From: Pedobacter sp. N36a
GTDB lineage: Bacteria; Bacteroidota; Bacteroidia; Sphingobacteriales; Sphingobacteriaceae
Direction: 5' to 3'
Assembly: GCF_014472395.1 (NCBI RefSeq)
Contig: NZ_JACSZW010000012.1
Span: 1-64,000, forward strand
Length of the DNA stretch: 64,000 nt
Position 1 is the first letter of the stretch, and the number at the start of each line of letters is the position of its first letter. Positions 44,465-55,110 of this stretch are shown piece by piece. Both the position numbers and the translations under genes were made by a program. The notes under the pieces were generated by a model. The model ran no database searches, was not told the origin of the DNA, and was given only the letters and a program-made list of their open reading frames with translations.

Positions 44465-46057
44465 ATGAAAAAACCAATTAGATTAGCTTTAGTCGTATTA
44501 TTCTTGTTTGCGGTATCCTGCAAAAAAAATACGAGTGTTTCGGTGGAGTATAATGATACTGAGCAATCTCAGAGTTCGGTAGATACGTTATATACCTCAA
44601 TCCATCCTTATAATTTGAATGTTGTATATTTTATTCCATCAGATGTTAATCCAAATGAGGACTACCAAAGAAGACTCAGTAAAATATTGATAGACGGTCA
44701 GGCCTTTTTTAAAAAATGGATGGTTCATTGGGGCTATGGTGAAAGGACATTTGGATTATTAAAAGATGATGAAAAGCAACTGGTAAAGATTATTACCATT
44801 CGGGGCCAAGCTGCTCAGGGAAATGGCTGGAACTATAATGATGCCCTAATTAAGGCGGAAGTTGATCAATATTTTCAAAATAATCCGGAAGAAATGACCA
44901 GTAAGCACATTCTAATCGTTACAGCCACTAATGAGACGGATCCAGACAGAGTGCAGAATTTTGTAAAGATGCCATTTCATGGAAGTGGAGCGACCAGCTC
45001 ATGGCCTGGATACTGTTTTGCATTAGATTACCCTGGGATGGACGCAAATAACTTAGGGCAAGCAGGTGCTGTCGGCTTCGAGGCAATGAAGTGGATTGGA
45101 GGATTGCTCCATGAGCTAGGACATGCAATGAATGCTGGTCACAGCGGGGAAAAGGCTTCTGAAAAGAATGATCCTTCTATGGGTACTTCCCTGATGGGAG
45201 GAGGAAACTATACGTATGGAGCACAGCCAACGTTCCTTACACATTCGAGTTGCGCATCCTTTATCCAGGGACAGCTCTTCAGTACTATAACAGGAACTTT
45301 TTACGCAGATCCTAATTTGATCACTAAGAGGATATATGCAAAATATGAAAATGGCAATATCATCGTTTCTGGTAGGTTTAAATCGGGTAATCCCGTAAAC
45401 GAAATTTCATTCAATCACATTCCCAGTAACAATTCTGGTGGATATACAGCGCCAAGTTGGGTGACAACACCAATTGGCGTAGATAGCTTCAGTGTGAGTA
45501 TGCCGATAAATGAAATCCGTGAAAAAAATATTGAAAATTACGTTCTATCCGTAATTGTCAACCATCAAAATGGTGCACGTTCGGGATTGACTTTTCCATA
45601 TAAGTATATCAATAATATCCCATCATTAGATTTTGGTGTAAAGACTGTGTTCAACAGAGCAAACTGGACGGTGGTTTTAAGTTCGGAGGAGTCGGCAAAT
45701 AGTGGTTATAAGCTTTTCGATAACAATGCAGAGACTTTTTGGCATTCTAGATGGGCATCTCCTGCGGCGAATTTCCCGCACTATATAGAGGTGGATATGA
45801 AAGCAGCAAAAACAATACATGGATTTTACTTTGTTCAACGTGACTATGGTCGCAGGTTGAAAGACATCGAAATTTTGACAAGCATAAATAATCTTGATTG
45901 GGTGAACTTGGGACAGTTTCAATTGCAAAATTATAATGGTGGACAATCAATAACGCTTCCAACGAATAGGCTGGCGCAATATTTCAAAATCATTATCACA
46001 TCTAATCATGATTCGGGAGGATCAAATGCGTGCCTTTCGGAAATTGGTGCGTTTTAA
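44465..46057 (+). CDS. Metzincin-like zinc peptidase lipoprotein with discoidin-like C-domain
   Basis: The protein has 530 residues. The lipobox ends FAVSC (Cys19). The zinc motif HELGHAMNAGH gives ligands His216, His220 and His226 and catalytic Glu217. This follows the metzincin form HExxHxx(G/N)xxH, and SLMGGG at about 242-247 is a likely Met-turn. A middle beta-rich domain (about 285-385) is followed by a C-terminal F5/8-type (discoidin/CBM32-like) domain at about 395-530 (SGYKLFDNNAETFWHSRWAS). That domain would bind a carbohydrate. Lipidation suggests the outer surface. It precedes the GH97 gene but is separated from it by a strong terminator, so it is its own transcript. Confidence 0.8.
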   Translation: MKKPIRLALVVLFLFAVSCKKNTSVSVEYNDTEQSQSSVDTLYTSIHPYNLNVVYFIPSDVNPNEDYQRRLSKILIDGQAFFKKWMVHWGYGERTFGLLKDDEKQLVKIITIRGQAAQGNGWNYNDALIKAEVDQYFQNNPEEMTSKHILIVTATNETDPDRVQNFVKMPFHGSGATSSWPGYCFALDYPGMDANNLGQAGAVGFEAMKWIGGLLHELGHAMNAGHSGEKASEKNDPSMGTSLMGGGNYTYGAQPTFLTHSSCASFIQGQLFSTITGTFYADPNLITKRIYAKYENGNIIVSGRFKSGNPVNEISFNHIPSNNSGGYTAPSWVTTPIGVDSFSVSMPINEIREKNIENYVLSVIVNHQNGARSGLTFPYKYINNIPSLDFGVKTVFNRANWTVVLSSEESANSGYKLFDNNAETFWHSRWASPAANFPHYIEVDMKAAKTIHGFYFVQRDYGRRLKDIEILTSINNLDWVNLGQFQLQNYNGGQSITLPTNRLAQYFKIIITSNHDSGGSNACLSEIGAF

Positions 46058-46174
46058 ATATATCTAAATCTCTGTATGGAAATTATCACAAGCGTATTTT
46101 CTACAGTATTGTTGTTGCCTAATTTTATTTTCTGCTTTCGTTCTGTATTACTTGCCTAAATAAAATGGTTGAAA

Positions 46175-46224
46175 GGTAAAATCGTGCATTGGTATGTTTA
46201 GATGTACGATTTTACCGTTTTTTT
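46175..46224 (+). terminator. Strong intrinsic terminator after the PUL3 peptidase gene
   Basis: A 15-bp stem (GGTAAAATCGTGCAT / ATGTACGATTTTACC, one G-T wobble) with a 12-base loop is followed by G and seven T residues. It isolates the peptidase gene at 44465-46057 from the GH97 gene. Confidence 0.9.
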
Positions 46225-46259
46225 GTACTATTTTATTATCTCTCAAAAAGCTTGAAAAG

Positions 46260-46267
46260 TACATTTG
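46260..46267 (+). promoter_or_regulatory. Candidate -7 element for the GH97 gene
   Basis: TACATTTG fits the Bacteroidota -7 consensus TAnnTTTG exactly, between the terminator and the start codon at 46303. No clear TTG lies at the expected -33 distance, so support is partial. Confidence 0.3.
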
Positions 46268-46302
46268 GCAGTAATTAAGAAACCAAATATTTACTGTATT
46301 CA

Positions 46303-48324
46303 ATGATTAAGATAACCAAAGAAACCCATTGGCGAGCTATGTTGTTTAGTGTTTTAGCCATGTCAGTATCCCTGTCCAATGCTCAAGAGAAATTCGAACT
46401 TAAAAGTCCTTCAGGCTTAAATCACGTAAGTGTCGCCTTAGGTACCAAGTTATCTTGGACGTTGTACAATGGAGAAGAACGTATGCTTGAACCTTCGAGT
46501 ATATCGCTAGACCTTGGAAATGGACGAGTTTGGGGACACGATCCCAAACTAAGAAAGGTAAGCCGTACATCGCATAAAGATTTGATCCATCCTCCCGTTT
46601 ACCGCAAGAAGGTGATTAAAGATGAATACAATGAACTGACACTTGACTTTAAAGATTATTATAGTGTAGTTTTTCGTGCTTATGATGATGGCGTTGCTTA
46701 TCGTTTTGTATCAAACGAAAAAAAACCTTTTGTGATTATTTCAGAAGAAGCGAGTTTTAACATAGGCAATGATTCGAAAGCGTACATTGCAACTCCAAAG
46801 GGACGACTTAATAACGGCGTGGAAGACCCGTTTTATAGTTCGTTCCAAAACACATATAATCATATTCGGATTTCAGAATGGAATGACGGTAAACCCGGCA
46901 TGCTACCCTTGCTTTTGGATCGAGAAAATGGAAAAAAAATATGCATCACAGAAGCTGATCTAATTGATTATCCAGGAATGTATCTGACCAAAAATACAGT
47001 CGCCGGTGGATTGTCAGGTCTCTTCGCACCCTATCCCAAACATGTGGTGACAGAAGTTAAAGGACTTAAAGGAGTCGTCAAAAGTAGGGAAAATTATATT
47101 GCAAAGATCGCTGGACAACGCGCATTTCCTTGGCGAGTAGCAATAGTCAGTTCTAAAGACCAGCAGCTGTTGGACAATGACATGGTTTATAAACTGGCAA
47201 CCCCCGCTAAGTTCAGCGATTTTAGCTGGATAAAGCCTGGAAAGGTGGCTTGGGACTGGTGGAATAATTGGAATGTATACAATGTTGACTTCAACAGTGG
47301 GGTAAACAATGAAACTTACAAATACTATATAGATTTTGCAGCCAAAAATAAAATTGAATATGTCATTTTGGATGAAGGTTGGTCTGTTGAGGGAAAAGCT
47401 GATCTTTTCCAAGTCGTGCCCCAGATTAATTTGCCTGATCTTATCAGTTATGCCCAAAAAGGCAATGTAGGAATTATTTTATGGGCAGGCTACAAAGCTT
47501 TTGACAAGGATATGGATGCAATTTGCAAGCATTATGCTAGTATGGGAGTCAAGGGATTTAAGATTGACTTTATGGATCGAGATGATCAACAGATGATAGA
47601 TTTCAATTATAGGGCGGCTGAAGCGGGAGCCAAGCACCGCCTGCTTATCGATCTTCATGGTACTTCAAAACCCACTGGACTTCAGCGCACATTTCCTAAC
47701 ACAATCAATTTTGAAGGTGTACATGGGCTGGAGGAAATGAAATGGGCTAAACCCGAACTGGATCAAGTAAAATATGATGTAACGATGCCATTCATTAGGA
47801 TGGTGGCGGGACCTGTGGATTACACCCAAGGTGCTATGCGGAATGCCAACAAAGATAATTTCCGTACGGTGTATACCGAACCAATGAGCCAGGGAACACG
47901 CTGTCGTCAATTAGCGGAATATGTGGTGTTTGAATCTCCATTAAATATGCTCTGTGATGCTCCATCGAATTATATCAAAGAACCTGAGTGTACCAAATTC
48001 ATTGCGGCTATACCAACCGTATGGGATGAGGTTATTCCTTTGGATTCCAAGATTGGGGAATATGTAGCCATCGCAAGGCGTAAAGGAGATACCTGGTACG
48101 TCGGTGCATTGACCGACTGGACAGCTCGAGATATTGTGCTGGATCTTTCCTTTTTAGAAGCCGGAAGCTACGAAGCTGAAATCTTCAAAGACGGAATTAA
48201 TGTGGATAAAGTAGCAGAGGATTATAAACGTGAAGTAAAAAAAGTACTTGTAACTGAAAGTAAAGTTTACAATGCTCATCTCGCATCAGGAGGAGGGTTT
48301 ATAATGAAACTTAAAAAAAAGTAA
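46303..48324 (+). CDS. GH97 family glycoside hydrolase
   Basis: The protein has 673 residues with a Sec signal (ending SLSNAQ). An N-terminal beta-sandwich at about 28-280 is followed by the GH97 barrel at about 285-565 (WDWWNNWNVYNVDFNSGVNN, then YVILDEGWS) and a C-terminal sheet domain. The segment LLIDLHGTSKPTGLQRTFPN has Asp450, where retaining alpha-galactosidase-type members carry their nucleophile, while inverting alpha-glucosidase (SusB) members differ there. I therefore lean to a retaining enzyme, with moderate trust. It acts on alpha-linked glucose or galactose ends in the periplasm. Confidence 0.9.
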   Translation: MIKITKETHWRAMLFSVLAMSVSLSNAQEKFELKSPSGLNHVSVALGTKLSWTLYNGEERMLEPSSISLDLGNGRVWGHDPKLRKVSRTSHKDLIHPPVYRKKVIKDEYNELTLDFKDYYSVVFRAYDDGVAYRFVSNEKKPFVIISEEASFNIGNDSKAYIATPKGRLNNGVEDPFYSSFQNTYNHIRISEWNDGKPGMLPLLLDRENGKKICITEADLIDYPGMYLTKNTVAGGLSGLFAPYPKHVVTEVKGLKGVVKSRENYIAKIAGQRAFPWRVAIVSSKDQQLLDNDMVYKLATPAKFSDFSWIKPGKVAWDWWNNWNVYNVDFNSGVNNETYKYYIDFAAKNKIEYVILDEGWSVEGKADLFQVVPQINLPDLISYAQKGNVGIILWAGYKAFDKDMDAICKHYASMGVKGFKIDFMDRDDQQMIDFNYRAAEAGAKHRLLIDLHGTSKPTGLQRTFPNTINFEGVHGLEEMKWAKPELDQVKYDVTMPFIRMVAGPVDYTQGAMRNANKDNFRTVYTEPMSQGTRCRQLAEYVVFESPLNMLCDAPSNYIKEPECTKFIAAIPTVWDEVIPLDSKIGEYVAIARRKGDTWYVGALTDWTARDIVLDLSFLEAGSYEAEIFKDGINVDKVAEDYKREVKKVLVTESKVYNAHLASGGGFIMKLKKK

Positions 48325-48434
48325 AGGGCATTATGAAAAAGCCTTGTAAACTTTAGGCCTGCCTACTTCAATTTGCCCTTACCCTATTTAAACCAACCAA
48401 TTATTTACATAATATAACCATTCAAACTAACATT

Positions 48435-51400
48435 ATGATGAAAAGAATTAATGGGAAGAAGCTCTTTTTCAAGAGGGTCCCAAAAGGTTCTTTGTTTGCC
48501 CTGGCTTTTTCTGCTTCATTGACCTATGGAGGTGTTCATGCTTCTGTAATTAATGGTGCGCCCCTAACGCAGGAAAATTCGGTAAGAATCTATGGTAAAC
48601 AAATGTTCCAAAAGACGAGAAAGTTAACAGGTAAAGTAGTAGGACAAGACAATAAGCCTTTAGTAGGTGTAAGTGTATGGATTAAGGATACTACCATAGG
48701 AACCACAACGCAGGCCGACGGATCGTTCTCTCTAGATATTCCAACAAATGTTTCAATTATTTTATCCATACGTTATGTAGGATTTAAAACCCAAGAAATA
48801 GTAGTTGAAGGTACAGCTAACAATCTTGTAATCGAATTAAAAGTAGACGATAGTGACCTTCAAGAAATACAAGTTGTGGGCTTTGGTACTCAAAGGAAAG
48901 AAAGTGTCATCGGAGCCATTAGTACGATTAAACCCAGTAATTTAAGAATCCCCAATTCTTCTATTTCAACCAATCTGGCTGGGCAACTTGGTGGTATCGT
49001 TTCTATCCAGCGAAGTGGGCAGCCTGGAAGTTCAGCAGAGTTTTGGATTCGTGGCATATCTACATTTGGAGCGAATAAGACGCCGCTGATCCTAGTTGAC
49101 GGTGTTGAACGTACACTTGATTTGTTAGATCCAGAGGAAATTGAAAGTTTTTCTCTACTTAAAGATGCCACAGCAACAGCATTGTATGGAGTAAGAGGTG
49201 CCAATGGTGTGGTTTTAATAAAAACCAAACGTGGCTCTGAAGGAAAACCAAAAATTTCGATACGTTCCGAAGCAGGAATTGTTGCCCCTACTAAACTTCC
49301 TAAAATGGCAAATTCTGTTGAATATGCCACGTTGTATAACGAAATGAAGGGGTATGACTTTTATAGCCCCGAAGTTATTCAAAAATATGAGGAAGGATCT
49401 GATCCAGATTTGTATCCTAACGTTGATTGGATTGATGCGGTGTTTAAGCCCTCCACCTCTAATCAGCGGGTAACAGCGAATGTAACTGGGGGAGGAGAAA
49501 TAGCAAGATATTTTATTTCATCAGCATATTATCACGAAGATGGAATTTTTAAGTCTGGAGGAGATTCTTATAACGGTAACCCTACATTCAAGCGTTATAA
49601 TTTTCGATCAAATGTCGATATTGATCTACACAAGAATACAGTATTGGGATTGACTCTTGGTGGTTATCTTACACAGAAAAGGGAGGCTGCTAATCAATCT
49701 CTTATTTGGGAAAAGTCTTTTTTTATGGTTCCTAATGCGTTTCCGATTCGTTACTCGAATGGATATTGGGGAGGTGGGGTAGAGCGTAATCCTTATTACC
49801 GAGTGACAAGGGAAGGGTATTCTAATAATTGGCAAAGTACATTAAATGCTCTAATATCTTTAGACCAGAATTTGTCTTCAATAACAGAAGGATTGAAAGC
49901 AAATGTGAAATTTGCCTTCGATACAGACGCTTGGCATAACAATAAATATACTCAGCAAGATGATATTTGGCTTGCTTCCGGACGTGATAATGAAGGTAAT
50001 CTCATTTTTAATACTCCAGATATAAGAAAAGGAGGGCCTTGGTTTGAGAACAGCTCAGGAGGAACTAATGCCACTTATTTAGAATCCTCTATTAACTATA
50101 ACCGATTATTCGGAAAACATCGTGTTGGCGGATTATTACTTTTCAATCAACGTGCAAAAGCCAATACGGCGAGTTCAGCAATTAATTCTTTGCCATATAA
50201 AAATCAAGGATTGGCGGCACGTTTTACGTATGATTACGATACAAGATATTTTATTGAAGGGAATTTTGGATATAATGGATCTGAAAATTTTGCCCCCGGT
50301 CATCGTTTGGGATTTTTCCCTTCTTTGGCTATAGGATGGTATATATCCAACGAGAAGTTTTTCGAACCACTAAAAGATGTAGTATCTAAACTCAAGGTTC
50401 GGTCATCTATCGGGCGCGTAGGAAATGACCAAATAGGCGGTGGAATTAGATTTATCTATTTAGGAACTGTAGCTAGTACAGATAATTATGTTTATGGTAA
50501 TTATAATAAAACTAGCGGTGAACGTGCCAATGAGATACCAAATCCAAACGTAGGTTGGGAGGTGTCAACTAAAAAGAATTTAGGTTTTGATCTGGGGATT
50601 CTAAATAAGATTGATATTCAGGCTGATTGGTATCATGACGTACGCGATCATATTTTTGTCCGAAATAATAATATTCCGGCATACGTAGGTTTACAAACGG
50701 TTCCTATGGTTAATATCGGAAAAATGAAAAGTTGGGGATTTGACTCTTCGTTTGAATACAATGATAGAGTTGGTGAAGTATTCCTAACAGGACGTGGAAC
50801 ATTTACTTATGCGTCTAATCAGATCCTTAGAAATGGAGATGCAATTAACAAATACCCTTATATGAATACCGTTGGCAGGAAGATTTACCAGAATTATGGT
50901 TATCAATCACTAGGGTTGTTTAGTTCGGCGGAGGAAATCGATCGTAGTCCGATTCAATTTAGCGAAGCACTCCACAGTGGTTTGCGCCCGGGAGATATAA
51001 AATACCAGGATATTAATGGTGATGGTGTGATCAATGATTTTGATAAAATTCCGATCGGGATAACTGATATTCCAGAAATAACCTATGGTTTTGGCGGATC
51101 TATTGGTTGGAAAGGTATTGATTTCTCTATATTTTTTCAAGGAACGGGGAGAGTAACCATACAGGAGCAAGGAGAAAGTTTACATCCATTTAGTAATCCA
51201 TATGCATATTTAGATAATTTTAACCAAGACGTGGTTAATAATCACTGGTCTTTGGAAAATCCTGACCCTAATTCTCGTTATCCAAGACTAAGTGAAGTTG
51301 ATTATGCAAGCAATAATAATACTAAGACATCCTCTTTTTGGACACGTGATGCATCGTTTATTCGTTTACGAAATCTTGAAGTTGGCTATACGCTACCGAA

Positions 51401-51572
51401 GACTTGGAGTAATAGACTCCATCTACAGAATTTAAGGATATATGCATCAGGTGTTAATTTATTAACCTGGGCACCGGATATTAAATTATTTGATCCCGAA
51501 TTGGGATCCACAGATGGACGTAAATATCCCCCTTCTCGTATTTTTAATTTTGGTATTAATATAAATTTATAA
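48435..51572 (+). CDS. SusC-like TonB-dependent transporter, PUL3
   Basis: The protein has 1045 residues. A long basic leader (MMKRINGKKLFFKRVPKG) is followed by a hydrophobic stretch cleaved near VHAS. A carboxypeptidase-regulatory-like domain lies at about 64-145 and the plug at about 150-270 (EIQVVGFGTQRKESVIGAIS, LKDATATALYGVRGANGVVL), then the barrel. No STN domain is present, so sigma/FecR signalling is unlikely. No regulator gene for this locus is visible in the window. It is followed by susD after 20 bp. Confidence 0.95.
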   Translation: MMKRINGKKLFFKRVPKGSLFALAFSASLTYGGVHASVINGAPLTQENSVRIYGKQMFQKTRKLTGKVVGQDNKPLVGVSVWIKDTTIGTTTQADGSFSLDIPTNVSIILSIRYVGFKTQEIVVEGTANNLVIELKVDDSDLQEIQVVGFGTQRKESVIGAISTIKPSNLRIPNSSISTNLAGQLGGIVSIQRSGQPGSSAEFWIRGISTFGANKTPLILVDGVERTLDLLDPEEIESFSLLKDATATALYGVRGANGVVLIKTKRGSEGKPKISIRSEAGIVAPTKLPKMANSVEYATLYNEMKGYDFYSPEVIQKYEEGSDPDLYPNVDWIDAVFKPSTSNQRVTANVTGGGEIARYFISSAYYHEDGIFKSGGDSYNGNPTFKRYNFRSNVDIDLHKNTVLGLTLGGYLTQKREAANQSLIWEKSFFMVPNAFPIRYSNGYWGGGVERNPYYRVTREGYSNNWQSTLNALISLDQNLSSITEGLKANVKFAFDTDAWHNNKYTQQDDIWLASGRDNEGNLIFNTPDIRKGGPWFENSSGGTNATYLESSINYNRLFGKHRVGGLLLFNQRAKANTASSAINSLPYKNQGLAARFTYDYDTRYFIEGNFGYNGSENFAPGHRLGFFPSLAIGWYISNEKFFEPLKDVVSKLKVRSSIGRVGNDQIGGGIRFIYLGTVASTDNYVYGNYNKTSGERANEIPNPNVGWEVSTKKNLGFDLGILNKIDIQADWYHDVRDHIFVRNNNIPAYVGLQTVPMVNIGKMKSWGFDSSFEYNDRVGEVFLTGRGTFTYASNQILRNGDAINKYPYMNTVGRKIYQNYGYQSLGLFSSAEEIDRSPIQFSEALHSGLRPGDIKYQDINGDGVINDFDKIPIGITDIPEITYGFGGSIGWKGIDFSIFFQGTGRVTIQEQGESLHPFSNPYAYLDNFNQDVVNNHWSLENPDPNSRYPRLSEVDYASNNNTKTSSFWTRDASFIRLRNLEVGYTLPKTWSNRLHLQNLRIYASGVNLLTWAPDIKLFDPELGSTDGRKYPPSRIFNFGININL

Positions 51573-51592
51573 ACCGTAAAGAAATATTCGTA

Positions 51593-53434
51593 ATGAAATA
51601 TAAATATATTAAAAGATTATTTTTCCTAATGACCATGTCAGTATTTTTGGGCTCGTGTGAGAAATTTCTAGATACAACGCCTGAAGATCTACGTTCTCCT
51701 GAACAGATATTTTCCACCTATTCATCCACACAAAACGCGATGTATGGTATATATTCTTATGTTAGGAAATCTAATCCATCTTCCATGCCTGAGATGATTT
51801 CTACAAGTGATTTGGATGTAGCATATACCAATGTTACAACATTTGACTTAGGAACCTGGACTGCATCTGCTGCCCCTTATGATAAATGGAATACTTTCTA
51901 TCAGGCAATTAGAGAAGCGAACTACTTTCTTCAAAATCTTGATAAATGTCCCGAGAGCGAGCTTAATTCAGAAACGCGCGAACAGTGGCGCGCAGAAACC
52001 CGTACGTTACGGGCATATTTTTATGCACAGTTGATGCGTATGTATGGCCCCGTCATACTGTTAGGAGATGAACTTCCTGATTTTACTTCCATTGATATGC
52101 AACGTCCACGGAATAGCTGGGATGAATGTGTGGAATGGGTTACATCCGAATTTATGGCTATGTCAAATAATAATCATTTACCCATAGTAGAAGAGGGAAA
52201 TGACTATGCTCGCATGAGTCAGGCTATTGCTTTAGCATATCGTGCAAGAATTCTGCTACAGTCGGCTAGTGATCAGTTTAATGGAAATCCAATGTATGCT
52301 GGGATAAGAAATCCTGATGGAAAAGTATTGTTTCCTACAACAAAAGATCCAAACAAATGGAAATTAGCCAGAGATGCAGCGGAAGACGTTATTAAATTAG
52401 GATACTACAATTTGGTCAAAGTAAATGCATCTAATGGAGCGATCGATCCATATGCTTCCTATAAATCAATTTTTACCACAGCCAAAAATAAAGAGATGAT
52501 ATTTTCCTACCTTTCAGATGACGGTTATATAGATAAGCGTTTAGCCCCAAGTAGTATTGGCGGTTGGGGAGGGGGATATAATCCGACACAGGAAATGGTC
52601 GATCTGTATGCAATGAACACCGGAAGATATCCAATTAAGGGATATCTAGATGCCGACCGTAATATGCCAGATATCGATTCGAAGTCAGGTTATAGTGAGA
52701 TAGGATTCACAAGTTTTACTCATCCCATAGAAAAAGTGCAACGTAGTACCTTTAACATGTATGTTAATCGTGAGCCTCGGTTTTATGTGTCAGTTTTGTA
52801 TGGTGGGATATCCTGGTTTATACCTAATAAATCGTCAGAAAGAATATATGTGGAAATGTTCAAAAATGGGAACAATGGCTCTGATGCCTCCCATAATTAT
52901 TTTTCGACAGGATATAATATGGTGAAACTGGCCATGCCCGAATACGAAGCAAGTCCAACCAAAAATGTTCAACGAGAGGTACCCTATATGCGGTATGCTG
53001 AAATTCTTCTGAATTATGTCGAAGCAAGCATTGAAATGGGCGACCTATCTAATGCTAATTTATTTAAGTATTGGAATATGGTCAGAGAGCGGGCTGGGCT
53101 TCCAAATATAGAACAAGCTTATCCCGAAGCCCTGGGTAACAGAGAAAAGCTTATCGATCTATTGCGAAGAGAACGCCGTATTGAATTTGCTTTTGAGGGA
53201 ATGAGTTTTTACGATAACCGAAGGTGGCTGATTGCCGAGCAGACCGAAAAAGGTGCAATCCACGGCATGAATATTAAAGCTAGCGGAACTCGTGGATCAA
53301 ATAGCTATCCAGTAGATTTTTTTAAACGTTCAGTACTTGAGAAGAGAATTTTTACACCTAGCTATTATTTATATCCAATTCCGCAGAACGATCTTAATAA
53401 GAATTTTTCCTTAGTACAGAATTATAAATGGTAA
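51593..53434 (+). CDS. SusD-like glycan-binding lipoprotein, PUL3
   Basis: The protein has 613 residues with a lipobox ending FLGSC (Cys22). SusD features include REANYFLQNLDKC, TRTLRAYFYAQLMRMYGPVI, MRYAEILLNYVEASIEMGD and the C-terminal YLYPIPQNDLNKN. It is the lid of the SusC encoded just upstream. Its stop codon is separated by only 11 bp from the start chosen for the next gene, so the pair and the following surface protein are translated together. Confidence 0.95.
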   Translation: MKYKYIKRLFFLMTMSVFLGSCEKFLDTTPEDLRSPEQIFSTYSSTQNAMYGIYSYVRKSNPSSMPEMISTSDLDVAYTNVTTFDLGTWTASAAPYDKWNTFYQAIREANYFLQNLDKCPESELNSETREQWRAETRTLRAYFYAQLMRMYGPVILLGDELPDFTSIDMQRPRNSWDECVEWVTSEFMAMSNNNHLPIVEEGNDYARMSQAIALAYRARILLQSASDQFNGNPMYAGIRNPDGKVLFPTTKDPNKWKLARDAAEDVIKLGYYNLVKVNASNGAIDPYASYKSIFTTAKNKEMIFSYLSDDGYIDKRLAPSSIGGWGGGYNPTQEMVDLYAMNTGRYPIKGYLDADRNMPDIDSKSGYSEIGFTSFTHPIEKVQRSTFNMYVNREPRFYVSVLYGGISWFIPNKSSERIYVEMFKNGNNGSDASHNYFSTGYNMVKLAMPEYEASPTKNVQREVPYMRYAEILLNYVEASIEMGDLSNANLFKYWNMVRERAGLPNIEQAYPEALGNREKLIDLLRRERRIEFAFEGMSFYDNRRWLIAEQTEKGAIHGMNIKASGTRGSNSYPVDFFKRSVLEKRIFTPSYYLYPIPQNDLNKNFSLVQNYKW

Positions 53435-53445
53435 ATGCGAAAAAA

Positions 53446-55110
53446 ATGAAAAAGTATTTAATATTATTCCTTGCTGTATTGTCCGTTTCAGCCTGCAAGG
53501 ACACTAGGTTTGACGATATGATCCCTGACTCGATCTATTTACCGAAGAGCGATCTTCAAGCTGGTACAATTACGGTGATGAATGAGGACAATTATACACA
53601 TGAAATCTGGATTCATAAAGCGGGTTACTTTCAGGGTGAATTTGATGGTAGCCTGTCATTAGATGCTACATATCTGGATACATATAATGAGTCGCATAAT
53701 ACCGATTACGAAATGCTCAATGAAAAGTATTTCACGTTGGAAAAGGATTTTGAGATAGCGGCAGCGGTGAATGAGACTTCAGTACCGTTAATGCTAAAAG
53801 TTGCCGACATCGTCAAGGATCATGGGTATGGGACATATTATATCCCATTACGTATAAATAGTAGGACTGAAGGTGGGAAAGTCAATGTAGAAAAATCTAA
53901 TTTGATTTTGGCTATTACCTTAAAACAGCCTATTCTTACGATAGATAGTGAGAAAAAGGGAGTCTTTTCACTTGATTTTTCGACTAATGCTCCGGAAAAA
54001 TACGAATTGAATCTGACAGCTAAGCTCGATGTTAAATCACCAACGGACCTTAGTGTATCGTATGCGACAGATCTTAGCCTGCTTTCCGTAGAAGAGAAGG
54101 CCCTTGACACGAAGTACTATAGCTTTAAAGATGATCTTACTATTCCTTCAGGAGAACAATATGCAGAAAGTTTTCTGATACTTGACGTGGCTAAAATGCC
54201 TAGAGGGAAGTGGGTGATTCCTGTTAGACTAATGTCCAGTAATACTAAGGTGAAAGTGGATGAATCTGCATACGTAAAACTGACCATTTCAAAGGGAAAT
54301 CTTGACGATATCAAATGGACAGGAGATTACTTTCAACAAAATGAAATTATTGTTCCTTCACAGCTGCTAAATGATAAAGTGATCGCTACAGCTGAAGGTG
54401 TAGAAATAGAGATTTCCTCTGATCAGTCATGGGCTAATGTAACAACAAAAGCTGATGGAAAGATCTATTTGAACGTAAATCAAGTGAATTCGGTAAATCA
54501 TCGTGAGCGTTTTGCAAAAATCACAGTTGTGGATAAATCGACAAAATTGACGAAAACGATCAATGTTAGACAATGTGCTCCAGGATATGGAACACTGCTG
54601 AATAGAAAATTGTGGAGTATAGCAGCTTATAGTGCAAATGCAGCAGATAAAAGCAGTCAATTAAATAGATTATATAATGGCATTTGGCCTAGTAATGCTA
54701 GTGAAGACACATATCTAGAACTAAATAATAGAGTCGATGGGTCAACACCTTTTGTTTTGACATTTGATATGGGTGAAGGACATAAACAGTATAATTCCTT
54801 AGGATTAATGCCTAGGTTGCAATGGACGCAGCCCGCTCCAAAACGTGTTAAAATAGAGGTCAGCGATAATAATGTCAGCTGGACTACACTAGGTCCCAAC
54901 TCCGCGACGACAGGAATGTGGGATGCTTTTACCGAAGCTGAACTAAAAGGTAGCACAGATAGTTGGAACAATCACTGGGAAGGTATGGTACACTGGTTTG
55001 ACTTTGGAATGCAGAGCAAAAGGTATATACGGATATCTCTGTATGAAAGTTGGTATCAAACCACAGGCAAAGTGTTGTGTCTGAATCAGATGTTTGTTAG
55101 CCAGCGTTAA
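53446..55110 (+). CDS. Surface glycan-binding lipoprotein (DUF1735 - BACON-like - discoidin)
   Basis: The protein has 554 residues from ATG 53446 (MKKYLILFLAVLSVSACKD, lipobox VSAC); an ATG at 53428 overlapping susD would add six residues. Two DUF1735/BT_3987-like beta-sandwich units (about 25-150 and 155-285) are followed by a BACON-like unit at about 300-370 (SWANVTTKADGKIYLNVNQV, then RERFAKITV). A C-terminal discoidin-like domain at about 385-554 completes it. The position after susD matches the surface glycan-binding protein slot of PULs. No catalytic residues are seen. Confidence 0.82.
   Translation: MKKYLILFLAVLSVSACKDTRFDDMIPDSIYLPKSDLQAGTITVMNEDNYTHEIWIHKAGYFQGEFDGSLSLDATYLDTYNESHNTDYEMLNEKYFTLEKDFEIAAAVNETSVPLMLKVADIVKDHGYGTYYIPLRINSRTEGGKVNVEKSNLILAITLKQPILTIDSEKKGVFSLDFSTNAPEKYELNLTAKLDVKSPTDLSVSYATDLSLLSVEEKALDTKYYSFKDDLTIPSGEQYAESFLILDVAKMPRGKWVIPVRLMSSNTKVKVDESAYVKLTISKGNLDDIKWTGDYFQQNEIIVPSQLLNDKVIATAEGVEIEISSDQSWANVTTKADGKIYLNVNQVNSVNHRERFAKITVVDKSTKLTKTINVRQCAPGYGTLLNRKLWSIAAYSANAADKSSQLNRLYNGIWPSNASEDTYLELNNRVDGSTPFVLTFDMGEGHKQYNSLGLMPRLQWTQPAPKRVKIEVSDNNVSWTTLGPNSATTGMWDAFTEAELKGSTDSWNNHWEGMVHWFDFGMQSKRYIRISLYESWYQTTGKVLCLNQMFVSQR

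Noticed and set aside
44155..46229. A 27-bp look-alike pair (TGTAC-N3-4-TTTACC-type to TTTGTAC) at 44155-44181 and 46203-46229 that could be a shared PUL3 operator
   Set aside because: The second copy is fully explained as the right arm and T-run of the intrinsic terminator at 46175-46224, so the likeness is probably chance.
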